NCBI RefSeq assembly: GCF_018139545.1
Contig: NZ_JAGSPJ010000007.1
Coordinates: forward strand, 1-64,000
Direction: 5' to 3'
Length of the DNA stretch: 64,000 nucleotides
From: Affinundibacterium fentianense
GTDB taxonomy: Bacteria > Pseudomonadota > Gammaproteobacteria > Burkholderiales > Burkholderiaceae_D
The stretch's first letter is position 1, and every line of letters begins with the position of its first letter. This document shows, piece by piece, positions 55,541 to 64,000 of the stretch. The notes under the pieces were generated by a model. That model saw only the letters and a list, made by a program, of their open reading frames with translations. It was not told where the DNA came from and did no database searches. The position numbers were made by a program, and so were the translations under genes.

Positions 55541-56260
55541 CTACTTAATTCGCGACAAGCGAATAATCTCATCCTGCTGAGCCAATTCGTCAATAATCTT
55601 ATTCAGCTCCTGGCTATAATCAGCCTCAATCGCCACTTCACCAATCGCAGCAACCAGCTCACCATAAAAACCATCATCACCGGTCAAGCGAAACCAAAAA
55701 TCATGCGCTGCCAATACTGGGTAGTTATATTGCGAAGTAATCCGTTTGTAATGCCCACTCAACTGATGCGCCTCACCATAAATCAAACCCACCACCATAT
55801 CGTCATAACTCACCCGCAAGCCATTTACCTTAGCGAGATTAATCACACCCTTAAAATGCCCGGCAATCGATTCCACATCATCTTTATTAATCGTATTCGG
55901 TCCCGCTTTAAGCTGGCAATATTTACGAACGCCATCAACCTGATCAATAAACTCAATATCAATCCCGCTAGTCGTACTAGCAAAACCATCCAGCACATCC
56001 GAAGCAAATTTTTGAATGTTCGCACCAAACGAAGTCGTGATGGATTGACCCAACACGCGCGGATAAATCAGTGCCTTAGCGATACTCTGCGGTGAAGAAT
56101 TACCTGTCAAAAAATTCGCCAAATAGACCGTTAGAAAAGGATTGATGTTGAACTCTTTGGGATCAACGAGTTTTTGAGAATTGCCTGCGTGATTGATGAC
56201 GATGGTTTCGCGGAACCAGGTTTTTGCTTTGGCTAGGATGGTGTTTTTGTTTTCGATCAT
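55541..56260 (-). CDS. Type II restriction endonuclease, EcoO109I/PmeII-like
   Basis: 239 aa. A PD-(D/E)XK-type core is visible as GIDIEFIDQVDGVRKYCQLKAG: D101, then Q116-L-K118 (Q in place of the usual E/D). The pattern NPFLTVYLANFLTGNSSPQSIAKALIYPRVLGQSITTSFG is like the EcoO109I/PmeII family, which cleaves GGNCC-type sites; the target here is not determined. It lies upstream of the HTH-methyltransferase on the same strand (257-bp gap), the usual R–M pairing. Its start lacks a good Shine–Dalgarno, which would fit low expression. Confidence 0.75.
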   Translation of the reverse strand: MIENKNTILAKAKTWFRETIVINHAGNSQKLVDPKEFNINPFLTVYLANFLTGNSSPQSIAKALIYPRVLGQSITTSFGANIQKFASDVLDGFASTTSGIDIEFIDQVDGVRKYCQLKAGPNTINKDDVESIAGHFKGVINLAKVNGLRVSYDDMVVGLIYGEAHQLSGHYKRITSQYNYPVLAAHDFWFRLTGDDGFYGELVAAIGEVAIEADYSQELNKIIDELAQQDEIIRLSRIK

Positions 56261-56504
56261 TAAGAAGGGACTTTCTTACTATTCTTATGAAGTTAGGGGT
56301 CACTCGATATTCTCAGCGATATGATAACGTGCATTTTGCAACTTTGAATGGACAAATTCGATCATCTTTATGTTGTAATCAATAAAAAAGGATCACAAAA
56401 CTTCCCGAATTTGTGCATTAACTAATAGAATGTTGCGTCAAGAGAGCCAGTGCTTCAGAAGCCTTGATTCGTATTTGAATCGCAACCTATCATCAGGACC
56501 TAAT

Positions 56505-57800
56505 ATGACACGAAAACTCACTTTCATTGACCTCTTTGCAGGATGTGGAGGACTCTCCTTGGGCCTCGTCAAGTCAGGTTGGAATGGCTTGTTCGCCATA
56601 GAGAAAAGTGAAAGCGCTTTTTCTACGTTCGAAAAGAATTTGATTAATAACGATAAAGGCTTTTTTTCTTGGCCTACATGGTTACCTCAAAAAGCACAAA
56701 CTTGTGAAGATCTACTAAAAGATTACTCGGTTCAAGTATCTCAGTTGCGTGGACATGTCGATCTAATTGTTGGAGGCCCACCGTGTCAGGGCTTCTCGAC
56801 TGCGGGCAAACGTAATCCAGCTGACCCTCGAAATAAAATGAGTGAGCAATATTTAGCAGTGGTCGGTTTGGTCATGCCGAAGTACATTGTTATTGAGAAC
56901 GTCGCTGGCTTTAACATTGGATTCGGTGGTGCTGAGGGCGATGCGCTTCTAGTTGATGGAAATAAGCAAAAAAGTTACGCCGCGTATATCGCACATCGCT
57001 TAACAGAATTGGGTTATTCCGTTTCTGCTGGTTTACTGAATTGCGCTGATTTTGGGGTTCCGCAAAATCGTAAGAGATTTTTTTTAATTTGCGAGCGCCA
57101 AGATGATAAGACAAATTTCCAAAACCTCTTTTCTGAATTTCTGAAAACTCGATCATCCTATCTGGTGAATAAAAACCTTCCTGTTGATCGAAATGTTAGT
57201 TCACACGATGCACTTTATGATCTTGAGACATATGGAAAAAAATTGGTTTCTTCGACCGACTCGCCAATAAAGGGATTTCAAGAACTCAATTACTGGACGA
57301 GACGAGAGTTATCACCCTATCTGAAATTGATGAGGGGCGATTGTGAAGAACTTAAGCCTAACAGTTTACGACTTGCTAAACACAAGGCGAAAACGATAGA
57401 GCATTTTAAGAAAATTAGAGAAGTCTGTCGTGCGGGGGTTTCTATTTCGTTGGATGAAATGAAAAAAGTTGGGACAAAAAAACATTCGATTACAGTGCTA
57501 AAAAAGAGTCTTCCTTCGCCCACAGTGACAACTTTACCTGACGACATTTTGCATTACTCTGAACCTCGAATACTCACGGTTCGCGAGAATGCGAGGCTCC
57601 AATCATTTCCAGATTGGTTTGAGTTTCTTGGTCCATATACAACGGGGGGCGCACGTCGAAAATTAGAGTGTCCTCGATATACCCAAGTAGGGAACGCCGT
57701 GCCTCCCTTAGTTTCTGAGGCAATAGGTACTTTCCTTAAGAAAGCCTTATTGAACCATAAGGTAGAACGCAGTGAAAAAGTAAACTTGGAATTAATTTAA
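56505..57800 (+). CDS. Second DNA cytosine-5 methyltransferase
   Basis: 431 aa from ATG 56505, with AGGA 7 nt upstream; a frame starting at 56430 is longer but not better supported. Motif I LTFIDLFAGCGGLSLGLVKSG (5–25), motif IV VGGPPCQGFSTAG with nucleophile C94, motif VI IENVAGF, motif VIII PQNRKRFFLICE, then a long target-recognition region, motif IX LTVRENARLQSFPDWFEF and motif X QVGNAVPP. It has no N-terminal HTH and a target region different from the first enzyme, so it likely methylates another sequence. First gene of an operon with the GHKL and receiver genes (28-bp gap). Confidence 0.92.
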   Translation: MTRKLTFIDLFAGCGGLSLGLVKSGWNGLFAIEKSESAFSTFEKNLINNDKGFFSWPTWLPQKAQTCEDLLKDYSVQVSQLRGHVDLIVGGPPCQGFSTAGKRNPADPRNKMSEQYLAVVGLVMPKYIVIENVAGFNIGFGGAEGDALLVDGNKQKSYAAYIAHRLTELGYSVSAGLLNCADFGVPQNRKRFFLICERQDDKTNFQNLFSEFLKTRSSYLVNKNLPVDRNVSSHDALYDLETYGKKLVSSTDSPIKGFQELNYWTRRELSPYLKLMRGDCEELKPNSLRLAKHKAKTIEHFKKIREVCRAGVSISLDEMKKVGTKKHSITVLKKSLPSPTVTTLPDDILHYSEPRILTVRENARLQSFPDWFEFLGPYTTGGARRKLECPRYTQVGNAVPPLVSEAIGTFLKKALLNHKVERSEKVNLELI

Positions 57801-57828
57801 TCTGCCGATTTAGAGAAAGCTCAAATTT

Positions 57829-60183
57829 ATGTCCATTGCGGATGCCGATACACAAATTTTGAACTTTAAGATAAGTTCACAGCTAAAGTCGATTATTGGT
57901 AAGGATTTGATTACTGATGACCACGTCGCGATCTTCGAATTAGTAAAGAATTCATTTGATGCAAAATCTCAAAATGTCATATTGTATTTTGCTGAAAATG
58001 AAATTCACATTGTGGATGATGGGAAAGGTCTAACCTACGAGGACTTAGTTCATAAGTGGTTGTTTGTGGCCTATTCAGCGAAAAACGACGGGAGCGAAGA
58101 TTCTGGATCTACAGAAAATGACTATAGAAACGACCTAAGTGTGAGTCGACATTACGCGGGGAGTAAAGGAGTGGGGCGATTTTCTTGTGATCGCCTTGGC
58201 TCCAGACTTATTTTGCAGTCACGTAGCGCTAAGGATCTTGGATCTGTAAATTCACTTGATGTTGATTGGACTGAATTTGAACGCTCCTTGACAGACGAGT
58301 TTGTGAACATCCCTGTACGTCACACGTCATCTAAAGATTTTGTTAAACCAGACTGGGTAATCTCACCTTCCTCATCGGGTACGATGTTAAGTATCACGGG
58401 CCTACGACAGCCGTGGAATCGGTCGAAGTTATTAGATTTAAAAAGATCACTGGCAAAGCTAATTGATCCATTTGGTAGGAATAGAGAATCATTTAAGATC
58501 ACAATCATTGCTCCATTAGAGGAGTTAGAAGATAAAAAATTTTCATCTCAAAATATTGACGACCCAGCGCCAAACAGTTTTGTCAACGGCGTAGTTGAAA
58601 ATTTTATTTTTCAGGTTTTGGAGGAAAAGACAACTTGGTTAAGAACATGGATTGATCATGGAGCGAAGAAGCTTTATACAGAATTGAACGACCGCGGGGC
58701 ATTAATTTATAGAATATCTGAAGAGGCTCCGTATGCTAGCCTATTGGATTCGAATTTCGAATGTAACTTGTTCTACCTTAATAGATCTGCAAAAGCGACT
58801 TTTAGTCGTCGAATGGGGTTGCCATCAGTTAATTTTGGATCGATATTTCTTTTCAAGAATGGCTTTAGAGTTTACCCGTTAGGGGAGCCTTCAGATGACT
58901 CTTTTGGAATTGATGCGCGTAAACAGCAAGGTTACGCGAGATTCCTAGGGACTCGTGACATCGTAGGCCGTATAGACGTAAAGGGCGATGAGACCAAATT
59001 TAAGGAGTCGTCTAGTCGAGATAAAGGTTTGATCGAGACAGTTGCTGCACATGAATTACGTGATTGTTTCTGGAAAAAATGTTTTCTACGTTTAGAAAAT
59101 TATGTAGTTGGCGTCAGCTGGGTTCTGAAATTTGACATGGACATTGAAGATTCTTCGTTTTTGAATGGGGATGAGGCAAAGGCAACAGTGATTTCTGTTC
59201 TTGCAAAATTAGCGAATTCTCCTGCAATTACAGTCGAAACTTATGCGAAAGATTTACTATCAATAGTAAGTAATAAAGTTAGTGAACATAGTCGAGTTTT
59301 CAAAGATTTAGAATCTTTAGCAACAAAAGTTGGGGATGTTGAACTTGCAAATTCCGCCAATGAAGCGGTGCAAAAATTTCTCGAAATGGAAAGAGCCGAG
59401 GCTAGCGCAGTCGCCTATGCTGAACGTGAACGAGCAAATAGAAAGGAAGCAGAGCAAAAGGAAAAGCTAGCCACTGTTGCATTCGAAAAAGAGCAACAAA
59501 AAAACCTGTTTCTCACTTCTCTCCAAAGTCATGATAAGGAGATTTTAGAGAACCTCCATCATCAGGTCATTATCTACGCTAGTAATGCAATAAACAGCAT
59601 TGAAGCGAATTTGATCATGCTAAGAAATGGTGCTAACTTGAAGCGAGAGGAGTTTCAAGAATTGCTCGAGAATTTACTTCTATTGAATCAGCAGGTGCTA
59701 GCAGCCTCAAGATTTGCAACGACAGCGAATTTTCGTATGGAATCAAATACGATTCGCGAAGACTTGGGAGGATATGTTCAACAGTACTTGGAACGTGTTT
59801 GCCCAATTTATGAGAACAGAATAACTGTCGAGGTCAAAAGAAGCGTATCTAATTTCGTCATAGATTTTAAGCCAATCGAAATATCAATAATTCTAGATAA
59901 CCTTATTGATAATGCGTATAAAGCAGGAGCGACAAAAATCGAATTCAATATTAGAAGGCTCGAAAGCAATATTCTTCAAATCGAGGCTCGCGATAATGGA
60001 ATGGGATTGGATCCAACGATTCAGATTGAAGAATCGATTTTTGAGAAAGGAGTGACAACAACTAGCGGGTCTGGGTTGGGTCTTTACCATGTTCGACAGC
60101 TGTTAGAGAAATTGAAAGGTGTCATCACTCTCGGCGACTCAAGCATTTCTGGTACTGTGTTCAACATTAAAATATATAAATAA
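57829..60183 (+). CDS. Dual-GHKL ATPase: MORC/Hsp90-like N-terminus, histidine-kinase-like C-terminus
   Basis: 784 aa, soluble. The first GHKL module (residues about 10–210) has the N box FELVKNSFDA (E37, N41), G1 DDGKGL (63–68) and G2 GSKGVGRFS (111–119), as in MutL, Hsp90 and MORC ATPases. Residues 210–500 form a linker with no known domain. A coiled coil (about 505–575) leads to a helical DHp-like region with a tandem histidine (ENLHHQVIIYASNAI, H577/H578), then a second GHKL module of kinase type: N box ILDNLIDNAYKAG (689–700), G1 RDNGMGLDP, G2 SGSGLGLYHVRQL. The TAA overlaps the next ATG. It may sense DNA state or infection and phosphorylate the downstream receiver; this is inferred. Confidence 0.85.
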   Translation: MSIADADTQILNFKISSQLKSIIGKDLITDDHVAIFELVKNSFDAKSQNVILYFAENEIHIVDDGKGLTYEDLVHKWLFVAYSAKNDGSEDSGSTENDYRNDLSVSRHYAGSKGVGRFSCDRLGSRLILQSRSAKDLGSVNSLDVDWTEFERSLTDEFVNIPVRHTSSKDFVKPDWVISPSSSGTMLSITGLRQPWNRSKLLDLKRSLAKLIDPFGRNRESFKITIIAPLEELEDKKFSSQNIDDPAPNSFVNGVVENFIFQVLEEKTTWLRTWIDHGAKKLYTELNDRGALIYRISEEAPYASLLDSNFECNLFYLNRSAKATFSRRMGLPSVNFGSIFLFKNGFRVYPLGEPSDDSFGIDARKQQGYARFLGTRDIVGRIDVKGDETKFKESSSRDKGLIETVAAHELRDCFWKKCFLRLENYVVGVSWVLKFDMDIEDSSFLNGDEAKATVISVLAKLANSPAITVETYAKDLLSIVSNKVSEHSRVFKDLESLATKVGDVELANSANEAVQKFLEMERAEASAVAYAERERANRKEAEQKEKLATVAFEKEQQKNLFLTSLQSHDKEILENLHHQVIIYASNAINSIEANLIMLRNGANLKREEFQELLENLLLLNQQVLAASRFATTANFRMESNTIREDLGGYVQQYLERVCPIYENRITVEVKRSVSNFVIDFKPIEISIILDNLIDNAYKAGATKIEFNIRRLESNILQIEARDNGMGLDPTIQIEESIFEKGVTTTSGSGLGLYHVRQLLEKLKGVITLGDSSISGTVFNIKIYK

Positions 60184-61097
60184 TGGATCTCAAATATAGA
60201 ATATTGTGGTTTGACAATCAGCCGCAAGAGGTGACAGGCGCAGAAAGTGTTATCAAAGCCAACCTCACCAGTGTGGGAATTTCCCTTGAAGTAACGTGGG
60301 TTAGCAAATTTGATGAGGACACCCTTAACCCACACTTAACAACCTTAAGAAATTACACACCGTACGATCTGATCGTCGTGGACTATGATTTGGGTTCATC
60401 AAAAGGAGATGCTCTCTTACAACGTTTGAGAAGATATACTTCTGTAGAAATGGTGTTTTATAGCGCGATAGGTGCACAAAAACTCCGAGAGGCGTTGATC
60501 ACTAAAAAAATAGACGGAATATTTTGTTTGAACAGAGATCAGCGACTCGGGCAAGAGATGTTCGCTATTGTTAAGTGTACGTTGAGGCGTTTCTTTCATC
60601 CGAATTATATTCGTGGTTTGGTTGTTGGTGCGGTGAGCGAAATTGATTACCTTTTAGTAGAATCGATCGAGCACCTTTTGACTATACCTGCGATGCCTGA
60701 AAAAGAAGAAATGAAAAACCGTATATTAGAGGCGCAAAAGAGTTATTTAGACCAATCAGTAGGCGAGCAAGCAAAGGCTGAATCCAAACCTTTTGACCGT
60801 TTATTAAAAAAAGCAAATCTAAAGATTAAGGTCGATATGCTAATTTACCTGCTCGAACAACAAGGAGGAAGAATTGCTATAGAGGCGAAAGAAATAGTTT
60901 CTTTATTCATGGATGAAATAAATGAAAATAGAATTGAATTCGCACATGCAAAAACTGAGGAGGTTAATGGATTGCCTGTTTTTCGGGATCGCAATCGAGG
61001 TAAAGTTTGGGACACTTCAGAGATGGAAAATTTGATACGAAATATACAGAAACATAAGAACGCTATGATGAGTATTCGATCATGTCGGGAAGAATAA
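60183..61097 (+). CDS. Degenerate response-regulator-like protein with C-terminal extension
   Basis: 304 aa. The ATG overlaps the stop of the GHKL gene (TAATG), so translation is coupled. Residues 5–125 look like a receiver domain: D11 in RILWFDNQ (the second acidic-pocket residue is N12), phospho-acceptor-type D67 in DLIVVDYDLG, and S94 in VFYSA. The conserved lysine before the last strand is replaced (FCLNRD), so phosphorylation or its readout may be altered. Residues about 130–304 are an unrecognised helical and charged domain with no HTH. It is the likely output or partner of the kinase-like protein. Confidence 0.8.
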   Translation: MDLKYRILWFDNQPQEVTGAESVIKANLTSVGISLEVTWVSKFDEDTLNPHLTTLRNYTPYDLIVVDYDLGSSKGDALLQRLRRYTSVEMVFYSAIGAQKLREALITKKIDGIFCLNRDQRLGQEMFAIVKCTLRRFFHPNYIRGLVVGAVSEIDYLLVESIEHLLTIPAMPEKEEMKNRILEAQKSYLDQSVGEQAKAESKPFDRLLKKANLKIKVDMLIYLLEQQGGRIAIEAKEIVSLFMDEINENRIEFAHAKTEEVNGLPVFRDRNRGKVWDTSEMENLIRNIQKHKNAMMSIRSCREE

Positions 61098-61230
61098 GTT
61101 TGAGATCAAAGGGGGCTGCGTCGATTAAACGTTATCAACGCTGCTCCTTATGTTAAATCATGGTGTAGTAAACCTGCGGGCAATTCTAACAATCAAACAT
61201 TTCCCTTTCAGCTCCGAGATTCACGGCCCA

Positions 61231-61262
61231 ACAAAAAAGCCCAGCAAGTTGCAGGGCTTTCT
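61231..61262 (-). terminator. gyrB intrinsic terminator
   Basis: On the minus strand AAAGCCC/GGGCTTT with inner pairs GCAA/TTGC, followed by TTTTTTGTT. It stands just after the gyrB stop and can also end the convergent operon. Confidence 0.85.
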
Positions 61263-61284
61263 CAGATTTAGTAGATCAAAAAAA

Positions 61285-63819
<2,535 letters not shown>

Positions 63820-63873
63820 TTAACAAGCAGCTTTTGGCTGCGATTTTTTAGTGCTTTGTTTTGTTTTTTAGCT

Positions 63874-63897
63874 CCCTCTCCCGCAAGCGGGAGAGGG
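63874..63897. repeat. REP-like palindromic element
   Basis: Perfect stem CCCTCTCCCGC/GCGGGAGAGGG with an AA loop, followed by a G-rich tail (TTGGGGTGAGGGTGG). A similar G/C pattern begins again at the extreme right (CCCCTCATCCCC). It lies just upstream of gyrB and is typical of dispersed REP/IR elements in this group. Confidence 0.75.
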
Positions 63898-64000
63898 TTG
63901 GGGTGAGGGTGGTTGAGTACGTAGAAAAACCAAAATTGTGATGGAATCTTAAGATTGATTTCTTTCACACTCATGGATTGCTGAACGCCCCTCATCCCCG

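Noticed and set aside
55357..55593. 78-codon ORF between the endonuclease and methyltransferase genes
   Set aside because: Overlaps the endonuclease 3' end and the REP-like element; no ribosome-binding site; not a C (controller) protein.

Overview
The window reads as chromosomal DNA of a betaproteobacterium of the order Burkholderiales, most likely an Oxalobacteraceae/Undibacterium-like organism. This is an inference from the gene order dapF–DUF484–xerC, the gyrB protein type, the one-piece indolepyruvate:ferredoxin-oxidoreductase-like enzyme, the LysR/DesKR/MCP repertoire and the moderate GC content by eye. No database search was possible. There are no rRNA, tRNA, CRISPR, insertion-sequence or prophage genes in the window.

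Layout. 1–1402 is the N-terminal part of an RTX (calcium-binding repeat) protein that runs off the left edge. 1974–3361 holds a translationally coupled TraB/GumN-family protein and a small unknown protein. 3961–5621 is an amino-acid permease preceded by a coupled 35-codon ORF. 5767–9470 is a minus-strand set of amidohydrolase, DesK-type kinase and NarL-type regulator. 9582–14438 is xerC, DUF484, dapF and a chemoreceptor. 14775–18374 is the large 2-oxoacid:ferredoxin oxidoreductase, followed by DUF423, a second chemoreceptor, DUF1857 and a bactofilin-like beta-helix protein. 23036–28474 is a giant five-module RTX protein ending in DUF4214. A Rossmann-fold oxidoreductase, a DUF4124 protein, an aspartate kinase, an FHA protein, an alpha/beta hydrolase and a small membrane protein follow. 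36063–39314 is a lipoprotein carrying the same DUF4214 domain plus a duplicated unknown domain. 39446–53549 holds housekeeping and stress genes: an M16 protease, an HD hydrolase, a nitrilase-like protein, DUF3297, a DTW-domain tRNA modifier, nemR/nemA, GST, KTSC, GNAT, LysR, DUF3334 (CheX-like), DUF1398 and MarR.

The accessory highlight is 53976–61097, next to gyrB. It has a cytosine-5 DNA methyltransferase with an N-terminal MerR-like HTH, a PD-(D/E)XK-type restriction endonuclease, and then, divergently, a three-gene operon. That operon encodes a second cytosine-5 methyltransferase, a 784-residue protein with two GHKL ATPase modules (MORC/Hsp90-like at the N-terminus, histidine-kinase-like at the C-terminus), and a degenerate response-regulator-like protein. 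The operon looks AT-richer than its surroundings. It resembles a restriction–modification system joined to a two-component/MORC-type signalling module and is the best candidate for an undescribed (probably defence) system. gyrB closes the window on the minus strand. In this group gyrB usually follows dnaA–dnaN, so the chromosome origin probably lies just beyond the right edge (inference).

Regulatory sequences worth reading include a four-copy interrupted palindrome at 35291–35571, a perfect 22-bp MarR-type palindrome at 53579–53600, a consensus FNR box at 19233–19246, a LexA-like palindrome inside the promoter of the HTH-methyltransferase (55320–55339), and several bidirectional terminators between convergent genes.
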